Program-made: the position numbers and the translations under genes | The notes under the pieces: model-generated | Seen by the model: the letters and a program-made list of their open reading frames with translations, nothing else | Told to the model about the DNA's origin: nothing | Databases searched by the model: none | Origin: Chondromyces crocatus | Lineage (GTDB): Bacteria; Myxococcota_A; Polyangia; Polyangiales; Polyangiaceae | Assembly (NCBI RefSeq): GCF_001189295.1 | Contig: NZ_CP012159.1 | Coordinates: 8,664,501 to 8,728,500 of the forward strand | Length of the DNA: 64,000 nt | Direction: 5' to 3' | In this document: piece by piece, positions 43,602-52,054 of the stretch | Position numbering within the stretch: position 1 is the stretch's first letter | How the letters are laid out: each line of letters opens with the position of its first letter

Positions 43602-44099
43602 TCATGGAGTCGTCACCGGGAGCGAGACGATGCCGTTCACTTCCTTGAACTTCCACCCGGCGTTCGTCTTCACGTACTTCTCGGCGTAGTGCCCCCACAG
43701 CGTCAGCACGGGCGAGGGCGGACTCGTCTTCGGCTGCGTGTAGAGCAGGAAGTACCAGGTCCCCGTCGCGGTATTGCCGTTCACCTGGAGGAGTGGGTTC
43801 ACGATGTAATGCGTGCTCCAGGCCGTGGCTGCGGGAAACAGGTTCTGAAACGCATTCAGGATCTGCGCGCGCCCCTCATAACGGCTGCCCGGGCCCAGAT
43901 CGAGGATCGCGTCATTCGTGAAGAGATCGGCCGCTGCGGTCGCGGACTGAGGCGTCGGCGCACGATGATTGTCATCGACACGCCGCGCATAGAGCGCCTT
44001 CAGATCGCGCAGCGCTTCCAGATCGTCGATCCGATCCAGACGCGCCTTGATTCCCGGCAAGAAGCTCAGATCCGGAAGGAGTGCGTTGCTGTCCGACAT
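43602..44099 (-). CDS. NTF2-like (SnoaL-type) protein
   Basis: A 165-residue soluble protein of the nuclear transport factor 2-like superfamily. It opens with a helix 'RIDDLEALRDLKALYARRVD' and continues with 'AAADLFTNDAILDLGPGSRY', 'GRAQILNAFQNLFPAATAWS', 'HYIVNPLLQVNGNTATGTWY' and 'YAEKYVKTNAGWKFKEVNGI'. This is the SnoaL_4-type layout (scytalone dehydratase/bile acid dehydratase-like). The Asp and His in the cavity (NDAILD, STHYIVNP) could be catalytic, but the substrate is unknown. GAGGTG precedes the ATG. Confidence 0.85.
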   Translation of the reverse strand: MSDSNALLPDLSFLPGIKARLDRIDDLEALRDLKALYARRVDDNHRAPTPQSATAAADLFTNDAILDLGPGSRYEGRAQILNAFQNLFPAATAWSTHYIVNPLLQVNGNTATGTWYFLLYTQPKTSPPSPVLTLWGHYAEKYVKTNAGWKFKEVNGIVSLPVTTP

Positions 44100-44543
44100 G
44101 CGTTCACCTCGATCCCTTCGGTCCCTGCATCGCCCGCTCGAAGCAGAGAGTGGTCAACACGGCGCGGGGCAACTGAATCGTGGTCCCGTGTCGTCGCGCA
44201 TCGTCTCTCGAAGACCCACGGCGACACCCCGTCCGACGACGCACGGCGCCGCGCAATACCGCACGGCGTCGTTTGCCGCCTCCGTCGACATGCACCGACA
44301 TACGGTGACGGTCGTTGGCGCGCATAGCAATTCGCATCGCATCGCGCGGACGCACGGGTAGCTTCGCGCGTCTGCGCGTGAAAGAGACCACGATCCAGCC
44401 GCTTCTGGGTATCATGAACGGTCTGGCTGCCCTAAGGTCGAATCCACACGTGGCATTCGATTCGGGGGTCGAGGCGACGTTCTGCACGAGCCGACGCACC
44501 GGATCACGAGGCAGAGCGCTCACCATTCTCTCTCGCGGTACAC
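44100..44543. other. Divergent intergenic region
   Basis: A 444-bp gap between the NTF2-like gene (minus) and the triple-PAS STAS gene (plus). It should contain both promoters. It is a little less GC-rich near 44400-44480. I found no clear -35/-10 or -24/-12 pair, RNA or small gene. Confidence 0.4.
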
Positions 44544-46196
44544 ATGATGGATCCGAATGCGCATGACACGCTGCTCGACGCGTGTCCGGACATGCTATCG
44601 ACCCACGGCCACGACAGCGCTTTCGTGAACGCCTCTGGTGTGTGCGAGTCGCTCCTCGGCTGGTCGCCGCGAGAGCTGTCGGGGAAGCTCCTCGCCGAGC
44701 TGGTCCATGACGAGGATCGTCGCGCGTTCGACGCCCGGTGGCGCAGGGGCGTCGAGCACGAGGGAGAACTCGTCACCATGCACTGCCGCCTCAAGCGCGC
44801 CGACGAGAGCTACGCCTGGGTGGAGCTGCGGCTCCAGGGGGCGCGGGCCGCACGTGCGCTCGGCGCGAACGGCGCGAACGGCGCGAACGGCGCGAACGGC
44901 GCCTCGCCGCACATCCGCTGCGCGGCCCGGATGCTCGCGCCGCACGTGCCCGTGGAGTACGCCTACAGCCAGCCGGAGACGGTGGAGCACGCTGCCCGGC
45001 ACCGCGACTTCCTCACGCGGATCATCCCGGGAATGGTCTGGTACTGCCAGATGAACCCGGACGCGACGCTCCGGCCGGCGACGTACATGAGCCGCTACCT
45101 GGAGCGGCTGGCCGGCTACTCCCCGGAGCAATGGGTCGGCACCCCTGGCATGTGGGCGAACCTCATCGATCCCGAGCAGAAGGCCGAGGTGCTCGCCGCC
45201 ACGCGGGAGGCGCTGCTCCACGGTACGCCGATGCCTCCCTACCGGCTCCGGGCCCAGGACGGGCGCTACCTGTGGCTCCAGTCGGACCTGTTCGTCGAGC
45301 GGCAGGACGACGGAACGCCTCTGTACATGTACGGCCTGTCCCTCGACGTCACCCGCTACAAGGAAGCCGAGCTGCGCATCGCCCAGCTCCTCCACGGCGA
45401 GCAGGAGCTGCGCGAGCGCCTCGACGGCCTGGTCCAGAGCGTCCCCGGTGTGCTGTGGGAGCGCTGGGAGGGCGACCCGGAGCCGCTCGCCAGCGCGGCC
45501 TTCTGCAGCGAGAACGTCGAAGTGCTCACCGGGCACAGCGTGGAGACCTGGCGCGAACGAGGCGGCGGGTTCGTGGCCATGGCCCCCGCAGCGGAGCGCG
45601 CGCGCGTGGAGGAGGCCTGGACGCAAGCGTGGGAGCGCGGGGCCGCAGCGCTCCGTCAGCCGATCGTCACGCGCCAGGGCGAGCTGCGGTGGCTGGAGCA
45701 CCACGTCCGCGTGCTCCCGGCCCGCGGCGCCGACGGCGTCCGCTGCATGCGCGGGGTGACGCTCGACATCAGCGAGCAGATCCGCCTCGAAGAAGAACGC
45801 GCGCGCCTGCGCCACGAGGTCGAGCAGCAAGCCCAGCGCATCGTCGAACTCTCGGTGCCGTTCATCCCGCTCGACGATCGCGTCGCCATCCTCCCCCTGG
45901 TGGGGACGATCGACGCCTCGCGCGCCGATGCCCTCGTCGGAACCTTGCTCGACGGCATCGAGCGCACCCGCACCGAGATCGTGGTCCTCGACATGACCGG
46001 CGTCCCCACCCTCGATCGCGACAGCGTCGACGTGCTGGAGCGCGCGGCCCGCTGCGCGCAGCTCCTCGGCGCCCGGCTGGTCATCGCCGGCGTGCGCCCG
46101 GAAGTGGCGCGCACGCTGGTGCAACTCGGCATCGCGCTCGAAGGCGTGGAGCTGAAGCGGAGCCTCCGGGGTGCGCTCGCCGCTTACATGACATAA
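44544..46196 (+). CDS. Multi-PAS STAS regulator, RsbR-like
   Basis: A 550-residue protein. Three PAS domains can be placed: ~10-105 ('NASGVCESLLGWSPRELSGK'), ~150-285 ('LTRIIPGMVWYCQMNPDAT', 'SRYLERLAGYSPEQWVG', PAC motif 'YMYGLSLDVTRYKEAELR') and ~290-415 ('VPGVLWERWEGDPEP', 'GVTLDISEQIRLEEERAR'). A coiled-coil linker leads to a C-terminal STAS domain from ~425 ('IVELSVPFIPLDDRVAILPL'). At the site where RsbR has a phosphorylated Thr, the loop 'LDMTGVPTLDRDSVDV' has Arg492 after Asp491. Four 9-bp repeats encode ANGANGANG between PAS 1 and 2. Two GST genes follow on the same strand. Bound ligand of the PAS domains is unknown. Confidence 0.85.
   Translation: MMDPNAHDTLLDACPDMLSTHGHDSAFVNASGVCESLLGWSPRELSGKLLAELVHDEDRRAFDARWRRGVEHEGELVTMHCRLKRADESYAWVELRLQGARAARALGANGANGANGANGASPHIRCAARMLAPHVPVEYAYSQPETVEHAARHRDFLTRIIPGMVWYCQMNPDATLRPATYMSRYLERLAGYSPEQWVGTPGMWANLIDPEQKAEVLAATREALLHGTPMPPYRLRAQDGRYLWLQSDLFVERQDDGTPLYMYGLSLDVTRYKEAELRIAQLLHGEQELRERLDGLVQSVPGVLWERWEGDPEPLASAAFCSENVEVLTGHSVETWRERGGGFVAMAPAAERARVEEAWTQAWERGAAALRQPIVTRQGELRWLEHHVRVLPARGADGVRCMRGVTLDISEQIRLEEERARLRHEVEQQAQRIVELSVPFIPLDDRVAILPLVGTIDASRADALVGTLLDGIERTRTEIVVLDMTGVPTLDRDSVDVLERAARCAQLLGARLVIAGVRPEVARTLVQLGIALEGVELKRSLRGALAAYMT
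44862..44897. repeat. 9-bp coding repeat, four units
   Basis: Four identical GGCGCGAAC units encode Gly-Ala-Asn steps in the linker between the first two PAS domains. Copy number probably varies between strains because units are identical. Confidence 0.9.
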
Positions 46197-46294
46197 GTGG
46201 ACACGGTGCGTGGAAGAGACGCCGCGGATGGCGCAAGCCGCGTCGAGCAGGGCGGAAGCTGCGTCGACGACGACAGCACGTCTGGTCCTCTTCA

Positions 46295-46330
46295 GCGCCT
46301 TCGCCTAGAACGCGCGCCGGAGGTCAGCTC
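46295..46330 (+). promoter_or_regulatory. Leader of GST gene 1, duplicated before GST gene 2
   Basis: This leader contains GCGCCTTCGCCTAGAACGC, then GGAGG and TCAGCTC before the ATG. The same block occurs at 47033-47067 before the second GST gene, one base shorter. The conservation shows the duplication included the control region. TAGAAC could be a -10-like element. Confidence 0.6.
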
Positions 46331-46960
46331 ATGTCCATCGTCTTCTACTTCAGCCCCTGGTCGAACGCCGTCCGCATCCAGGCCTCGCTCGCCGAGCTGG
46401 GCACGCCGCACGAGGTCGTCACCCTCGATCTGAAGGCCGGCGACCAGAGGAAGCCCGAGTTCCTCGCCTTGAACCCCAACGGCCGTGTGCCCACGCTCGT
46501 GATCGACGGCGCCCCGATCTTCGAGTCGGTCGCCATCCAGATCGCCCTCGGCGATCGCTACGGCGTCGAGAAGGGCCTCTGGCCTGCTCCTGGCACCGCC
46601 GATCACCTGCAGGCCCTGAGCTGGCTCGTGTGGAACCAGGTCACGCTGCACGGCTGCACGTTCCGCTACATGCAGTCCACCGGCAAGTTCGTCCCCGAGG
46701 GCTACCAGCACCAGCCCGCGCTGGCCGAGCACTTCCTGAAAGACGCGCTCGAACAGCTCCGCATTCTCGACGCCCACCTCGCGGGCCGTGAGTACATCGT
46801 CGGCGACCGCTGCACGCTGGTCGACATCGACGTCGTCGCCGGGCTCAACTTCGCCATCCAGGTCGCGCAGCTGGACATCACGCCCTTCCCTCACCTCGCC
46901 GCGTGGCAAGGCCGCATGATGCAGCGCCCCGCCCTCCGCTCCGCACTCGGTGGCGGCTGA
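46331..46960 (+). CDS. Glutathione S-transferase family protein, copy 1
   Basis: A 209-residue classical two-domain GST. N-terminal thioredoxin fold: 'IVFYFSPWSNAVRIQASLAE' (catalytic Ser or Cys position lies in the SPWS loop), 'LNPNGRVPTLVIDG' with the cis-Pro, and 'PIFESVAIQIAL' with the Glu-Ser pair that binds glutathione. The C-terminal helical domain has 'REYIVGDRCTLVDIDVVAGL', the N-capping box. A GGAGG ribosome-binding site stands 7 nt before the ATG. It lies 134 bp after the PAS-STAS gene. The protein likely conjugates or reduces electrophiles or peroxides; the substrate is unknown. Confidence 0.92.
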   Translation: MSIVFYFSPWSNAVRIQASLAELGTPHEVVTLDLKAGDQRKPEFLALNPNGRVPTLVIDGAPIFESVAIQIALGDRYGVEKGLWPAPGTADHLQALSWLVWNQVTLHGCTFRYMQSTGKFVPEGYQHQPALAEHFLKDALEQLRILDAHLAGREYIVGDRCTLVDIDVVAGLNFAIQVAQLDITPFPHLAAWQGRMMQRPALRSALGGG

Positions 46961-47032
46961 GCCCGAGCGACCTGAACGGCCGCGACCGCGCAGCCTTCGT
47001 CGAGCCCTCCTCGAGGCACCTGGCCTGATCGC

Positions 47033-47067
47033 GCGCCTTCGCCTAGAACGCCCGCGGAGGTCAGCTC
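47033..47067 (+). promoter_or_regulatory. Leader of GST gene 2
   Basis: Second copy of the GCGCCTTCGCCTAGAACGC...GGAGG...TCAGCTC block found before GST gene 1. The pair supports separate expression of both copies from similar signals. Confidence 0.6.
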
Positions 47068-47694
47068 ATGTCCATCGTCTTCTATTTCAGCCCCATGTCG
47101 AGTGCCGGCCGCGTCCATGCGTCGCTCGTCGAGCTGGGTGTCCCGTACGAAACCGTCACCCTCGATCTGCAAGCGGGTGATCAGAAGAAACCCGAGTTCC
47201 TCGCCCTGAACCCGAACGGCCAGGTGCCGACGCTGGTGCTCGACGGCACCCCGATCTTCGAGTCGGTCGCCATCCAGATCGCCCTCGGCGAACGCTTCGG
47301 CGTCGAGAAGGGCCTGTGGCCCGCGACGAGCTCACCCGAGCACCTGCAAGCGTTGACCTGGCTGGTCTGGACCCAGGTGTCGCTGCACGGAGACGTGTTC
47401 CGCTACATGATGGCCGCCGGCATGACCAGCGCGAAGGACGCGGCGAACCCGGCGCAAGCCGAGCTGCTCCTGGGAGAGTCCCACAAAGCGCTCCGCGTCC
47501 TCGACAAGCACCTCGAAGGCCGCGCGTACCTCGTCAGCGACCGCTGTACCCTGGTCGACATCGACGCCGTCACCACGCTGGGCTGGAGCCTCTCGTTCGC
47601 CAAGATCGACACCAGCGCCTACCCGAACCTCGCCGCCTGGCTGGAGCGCGTGTCGAAGCGCCCTGCCCTGGCCGCCCTGTTCTCCGGCGCCTGA
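47068..47694 (+). CDS. Glutathione S-transferase family protein, copy 2
   Basis: A 208-residue paralogue of the preceding gene; most of the N-terminal domain is the same ('LNPNGQVPTLVLDG', 'PIFESVAIQIALGE'). Differences concentrate in the active loop (SPMSSAGRVHAS versus SPWSNAVRIQAS) and in the helical substrate-side domain ('FRYMMAAGMTSAKDAANP' versus 'FRYMQSTGKFVPEGYQH'). This pattern suggests a tandem duplication followed by a change of substrate range. The N-capping motif 'RCTLVDIDAV' is kept. The 42-bp repeat array begins 150 bp downstream. Confidence 0.92.
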   Translation: MSIVFYFSPMSSAGRVHASLVELGVPYETVTLDLQAGDQKKPEFLALNPNGQVPTLVLDGTPIFESVAIQIALGERFGVEKGLWPATSSPEHLQALTWLVWTQVSLHGDVFRYMMAAGMTSAKDAANPAQAELLLGESHKALRVLDKHLEGRAYLVSDRCTLVDIDAVTTLGWSLSFAKIDTSAYPNLAAWLERVSKRPALAALFSGA

Positions 47695-47843
47695 CCCTCA
47701 GCCGCTCGACCCCTCCTCGCCGCCCGACCCCACCCCGGCCGCGACGCGCGCCGCTCCCCAGCCCCGAACCCACCCGGACACGCGAGGGACACCCCGCCGC
47801 GGTGTCGGAACGCGCCCCGATCGCGAAAAAACGCGTTCCCACT

Positions 47844-48137
47844 TCTCTCAACGTCGCCCCAACCCGTTCCCGCGCCGTTGAAACATCTCTCAACGTCGCC
47901 CCAACCCGTTCCCGCGCCGTTGAGACATCTCTCAACGTCGCCCCAACCCGTTCCGACGCCGTTGAAACATCTCTCAACGCCGCCCCAACCCGTTCCCGCG
48001 CCGTTGAGACATCTCTCAACGTCGCCCCAACCCGTTCCCGCGCCGTTGAAACATCTCTCAACGTCGCCCCAACCCGTTCCCGCGCCGTTCCCACTTCTCT
48101 CAACGCCATCCACGCCCGCACCCGCGCCGTTCCCATA
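47844..48137. repeat. 42-bp tandem array, seven units, each able to form a hairpin
   Basis: Units begin at 47844, 47886, 47928, 47970, 48012, 48054 and 48096, exactly 42 bp apart; the last is diverged. At unit junctions CGTTGAGA-CATC-TCTCAACG (or with GAAA) forms an 8-bp stem with a 4-nt loop. No unique spacers are present, so it is not a CRISPR. It lies in a 1,081-bp gene-free gap (47695-48775). Elsewhere in that gap a 17-bp sequence (TGGTCCATCTCGTGCAT) occurs twice, at 48321 and 48349. On the minus strand the array could encode 14-residue repeats, but no gene context supports this. Confidence 0.9.
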
Positions 48138-48775
48138 CCTCGGAGCGCCACCTCGCCTCCTCCACCCCTTTCGCGCTCCTCCTTCAGCCTTCTCTCGCCC
48201 CCTGCTTCGGCGCTTCCTGCCCCCACGCCTCCAGCACGCCCAGCGCGACGGTCCACCCGCGCTCGTCCCCTTCGACGACTCACCCATCGACCGACGATCC
48301 CCCTCGCGTGACGCCTGCGTTGGTCCATCTCGTGCATACCGCGCGTCCTGGTCCATCTCGTGCATGGCGACGCGACGTCAGCCTCCCGCGGGCGCCCGGT
48401 CCATTTCCTGCAAGCGGCGGCTTCATCCCCAACCCATTGGGGGTCCTTCCTCGCCACGGCCCCATGGATGGTAGCCGCGCGGCTCGCGGCACCATTCTCG
48501 ACGCGGTCCTCCCGCGCACAATTCGACATCCATTCGTCTGTTCAGTGGGGATCGTGGGCCGCACGCACCGGCTCGGCCCGCTTCTCGGCGCGCGCACCGA
48601 TCGAAGAAATCGTGGCGTCGACCATTGCATCCTGGTCATCCAATCAGTAGAGCCTCGCTTGGAACAGTCGCCCCCGCCGTTCTGCGGCGGCCAGAGCCCC
48701 TGCTGCGCGAGGCGCACCTGTGTGCGTCGTGTGGCGCGGGCCCGTGCGATCCGGGGCGCGAGCGAGCACGTCCAC

Positions 48776-51700
48776 GTGATTGAAGGGTCCCTCCTCCTCG
48801 TCCCCACCGAGCGCCACGTCGAGCTCGAGCTCTCACGGCAGGAGACTCGACTCGGGGAGGATCACGGCACCGCGATCCACGACGGGCCGGTGCTGGCACG
48901 GTGGCCCTTCCTCGCCGGGTGTCTCGCGAAGCTCTGCCCCGAGCTTCGCGTCGCGACGCCGCACGCTTGCCGGCTCGCGACGCGGGTGGCGCTCGACGCG
49001 CTGGCGCCCGGGCGGCTGCGGCAGCCCTCGGAGCCCGCGGCGCAGGTGGCGCTGGCCTTCACGTTCGACCGGGCGCTCGGCGGGCTGCGGCGCGCGGGCA
49101 CCGAGCCCGACGATCTGCGCGGGGTCGGGTCGCCGTTCGCGGGCGCGATCGCGGACGTGCTGGAGCATGCGGACGCGCTCCTTTCGGACGCGGGCCTCGT
49201 CGATCCGCGCGGCATCGGCGCGGTGCTGGGGCGGGCGCTGCGCGATCTTCCGCGGGGGTTCCCGCTGCCGAGCGCGGTGACGGTGCGCGGCATCGCGGCG
49301 TGGGAGCTGGACGATCTGACGTGGGTGGAGGCGCTGCACGCGGCCATCCGGCGGCGCAACGGTCAGGGTGTGACGGTGGAGCTGCCGCAGATCCGCGGGC
49401 CCGAGGGCGACGCGATGGAGCCCATCGCCGATACGCTGGAGAAGCGCTGGGCATCGCTGGCCGACGCGCCGGAGCTGCTCTGGACCACCGCCAGCGCCGG
49501 GGCGTCGGGCGCGGCGATCACGGCGCGCACGCCGGAGGGAGAGGCGCGCGCGGTCGCGACGGAGGTGGCGCGGGCGCTCGCACGCGGTGTGGCACCAGAG
49601 CGGATCGCGATCGTGGTGCCGACGCTGGACGACGCGGCGATGGAGCCTTTGCGGGCGGCGCTGCTCGACGCCGGGGTGCGCTTCCACGAGCCACGGGGGC
49701 GCGCGGCGGCGAGCTGCCCGGACGGGCGCGCGGCGCTGTCGTTGCTGAAGCTGGCGCAGACGCCGGTGACGCGGGAGCAGACCATCGAGCTTCTGCGCGC
49801 GCCGGGTCTGTCGACGGTGCCCTGGACCGATCGAGGGAGCCCGCGGGAGGCCGCGCGGCGAGCGCAGCGGCTCGCGCACCGGCTGCGCGAGGTGCCGGTG
49901 GAGGTGGATCGCACCGGCAAGCTGCTGGTGGAGGCGCTGCGCAAGCTGGTGGAGAAGCAGCAGGAGGAGCGCACGGCGCGCGCGTCACGGAAGCGCGGGT
50001 CCGCCGGGGAGATGGCGCTGCCGCTCTCCGGGGGAGACGATGGGCTGCCGCCGGTGGCGGTGGCGGCGCGTGCGCCTCGCGGTGGGAAGCCCGGGGACGA
50101 CGAGGACGAGAGCTGGATGCCGTTCGCGCTGGAGCGGCTGCTCGCGAGCGGTCGGCATCTGGGCGAGGGGGAGACGCGGCCAGAGCTGGCGCGGCGGCTG
50201 CTGGCGCTGATGGATCAGCTCAAGCTGGGCGTGCCGGTGGCGGACGAGCTGCGGTCGATGCTGAAGGCAGAGCTGCGCGGTGGGGGTCGGGGGGCCGGGG
50301 GGCTGCCGCAGGTCGAGGGGGGCGCGCTGGCGATGGAGGCCATCGGTCAGGGGGCGCGCGCGGCGAAGATCGTGCGCGAGCTGGTCGAGGGCATGGCGCA
50401 GGCCTCGCGCACGCTGGGGCTCGCGGAGCGGCCGTGCACCGTGGAGGAGCTTTACGCGGAGCTGGAGCGCGCAGCCACGGAGGTGGGGGTGTGCCCGCAA
50501 GGGGCGCCGGCGCGGGCAGGCGCGGTGCGGGTGGATCTGCCCGGTGGGCTCGCGGGGCTGTGGCACGAGGTGGTGGTGGTGACGGGGCTGTCGTCGCGCG
50601 CGTACAGCGGGGCGGCAGGGCCGGAGGACGTGCTGGTGGGCGAGCACCTGCGCGCGAAGCTGCCGCCGCAGTGCAGGCCGCCGTCGATGCGCGAACGGCA
50701 GGGCTACCAGCGGGCAGAGCTGTCGTGGGTGGTGGCGGGCGCGACGGCGGTGTCGGTGAGCTACACGCGGGGTGACGAGAGCGAGCCGTCGGATCCGCAT
50801 GCGCTGTTCCGCTGGGTGTCGGTGCGCAAGGCGCGCAAGCACGAGGAGCCGGCGTCCCGGGTGGCGCTCTCGGCGTCGAAGCTGGGGCCGCGGGGCGCCG
50901 AGCTGATCGCGCTGGCGAGCGGGGCGCCGCCGTCGACGGACGTGGCCGAGCGGGCACGCATCGAGCGGGAGCGGGCGGCGTTCTTCCTGGATCTGCGGGT
51001 GCCGGCGGAGGCGCACACGGGGCAGGTGGAGGTCGGGCGCGACGCGGCGCTGGGGGCGCAGCTCCAGGCCGCGGTGGGCGGGGGCAAGGCGGAGAAGCCG
51101 ATCGCGGTGACGCACATCGAGCGCGCGATGGGGTGCCGGTTCGCGGCGTTCGCGCGGCGGGTGCTGCGGGTGCGGCGGGTGGAAGACCTGCTGGAGTCGG
51201 CCGACGCGCGGGAGCGGGGGACGATGATCCACGGGGCGCTGGAGGCGGCGTTCGAGGCGCTGCGGGAGCTGAGCCCGGAGAGCGATCCCGACGTGCAGCT
51301 CCAGCGAGCACGGGAGGCCGCCGAGGCCGCGCTGGGGGCCGACGCGGCGATGGCGCCGCTGCGGCGGGACGCGATCGAGAAGGCGGTGTCGGACGCGCTC
51401 CAGGTCGTGGTGCGCACGATCGACGCGGGCGATCCGGTGCGGTTCTCGCTGGCAGAGCAGCGGTTCGGGGCGCGCGAGGACGCGCCGTGGGGCGCGCTGG
51501 AGCTGGAAGACGACGAGGGGGGTGGCGAGAGCCTGTTCGTGGACGGGGTGATCGATCGGATCGACCGGAGCACCGACGGGCGGATCGCGCGGGTGATCGA
51601 CTACAAGACGGGGCGGCTGCCCGACAAGAAGCAGCAGGAGCGGGCGCTGCAGCTCCCGCTCTACGCGGCGGTGGTGCGCCGGGCGCTGGGGGCCGAGGAG

Positions 51701-51958
51701 GTGCGCGCGCAGTACATGGCGGTGCGCCAGCGCGGCTTGGTCGAGGAGTCGCCCGCGAAACCCGAGGCGCAGATCGCCTTCGCCGACCGGGCGCCGCAAG
51801 CGGCGACGGAGGCGCGCAAGGCGGTGCGGGCGCTGTGGGTCGGAGACGTGGCGCCGCGGCCGACGCGCCAGGACATGTGCGCGAGCTGCGATGCGCGCGA
51901 CGTGTGCCGGCGGCCGGCGGTGATGCCGATCGAGGAGGCCTCGGAAGAGCGAGGCTGA
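48776..51958 (+). CDS. addB: AddB-like exonuclease subunit with intact nuclease and Fe-S domain
   Basis: A protein of about 1,060 residues. The C-terminal nuclease is complete: 'GTMIHGALEAAFE', the metal Asp in 'DGVIDRIDRST', Asp942-Tyr-Lys944 in 'VIDYKTGRLP', and 'LQLPLYAAV'. Four Cys (787, 1035, 1038, 1044; the last three as C-x2-C-x5-C) match the 4Fe-4S staple of AddB. The N-terminal two-thirds resemble a UvrD-like helicase fold ('SLLLVPTERHVE' near the start), but no Walker A (GxGKT/S) is visible. The protein should process DNA ends with the AddA-like helicase 1.4 kb downstream for homologous recombination. The start is uncertain: GTG 48776 is used, and upstream in-frame GTGs at 48722 and 48731 are alternatives. 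Confidence 0.82.
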   Translation: MIEGSLLLVPTERHVELELSRQETRLGEDHGTAIHDGPVLARWPFLAGCLAKLCPELRVATPHACRLATRVALDALAPGRLRQPSEPAAQVALAFTFDRALGGLRRAGTEPDDLRGVGSPFAGAIADVLEHADALLSDAGLVDPRGIGAVLGRALRDLPRGFPLPSAVTVRGIAAWELDDLTWVEALHAAIRRRNGQGVTVELPQIRGPEGDAMEPIADTLEKRWASLADAPELLWTTASAGASGAAITARTPEGEARAVATEVARALARGVAPERIAIVVPTLDDAAMEPLRAALLDAGVRFHEPRGRAAASCPDGRAALSLLKLAQTPVTREQTIELLRAPGLSTVPWTDRGSPREAARRAQRLAHRLREVPVEVDRTGKLLVEALRKLVEKQQEERTARASRKRGSAGEMALPLSGGDDGLPPVAVAARAPRGGKPGDDEDESWMPFALERLLASGRHLGEGETRPELARRLLALMDQLKLGVPVADELRSMLKAELRGGGRGAGGLPQVEGGALAMEAIGQGARAAKIVRELVEGMAQASRTLGLAERPCTVEELYAELERAATEVGVCPQGAPARAGAVRVDLPGGLAGLWHEVVVVTGLSSRAYSGAAGPEDVLVGEHLRAKLPPQCRPPSMRERQGYQRAELSWVVAGATAVSVSYTRGDESEPSDPHALFRWVSVRKARKHEEPASRVALSASKLGPRGAELIALASGAPPSTDVAERARIERERAAFFLDLRVPAEAHTGQVEVGRDAALGAQLQAAVGGGKAEKPIAVTHIERAMGCRFAAFARRVLRVRRVEDLLESADARERGTMIHGALEAAFEALRELSPESDPDVQLQRAREAAEAALGADAAMAPLRRDAIEKAVSDALQVVVRTIDAGDPVRFSLAEQRFGAREDAPWGALELEDDEGGGESLFVDGVIDRIDRSTDGRIARVIDYKTGRLPDKKQQERALQLPLYAAVVRRALGAEEVRAQYMAVRQRGLVEESPAKPEAQIAFADRAPQAATEARKAVRALWVGDVAPRPTRQDMCASCDARDVCRRPAVMPIEEASEERG

Positions 51959-51966
51959 GGAGCGGG

Positions 51967-52054
51967 AACGCGCTGGCGCTCGGGAGGCAACGCGCTGGCG
52001 CTCGGGAGGGAGCGCGCTGGCGCGCAGGAGGGAACGCCGTCGCTCAGGAGGGGG
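51967..52054. repeat. 22-bp tandem repeat, four units, in a convergent gap
   Basis: Units start at 51967, 51989, 52011 and 52033 (core ACGCGCTGGCGCTCGGGAGG), progressively degenerate. The array fills the gap between addB and the Rpn-like gene and runs into the last codons of the latter. Confidence 0.85.

Noticed and set aside
44441-44470. A sigma-54-like -24/-12 sequence (TGGCATTCGATTCG) before the triple-PAS gene
   Set aside because: The -12 GC does not fall at the required spacing; the match is no better than chance.
47844-48137. CRISPR array
   Set aside because: Repeats are directly adjacent with no unique spacers and no cas genes in the window.
47570-48529. Possible 14-residue-repeat protein encoded on the minus strand by the 42-bp array
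   Set aside because: Overlaps the 3' end of a firm GST gene and consists only of repeats and Arg/Gly-rich flanks.
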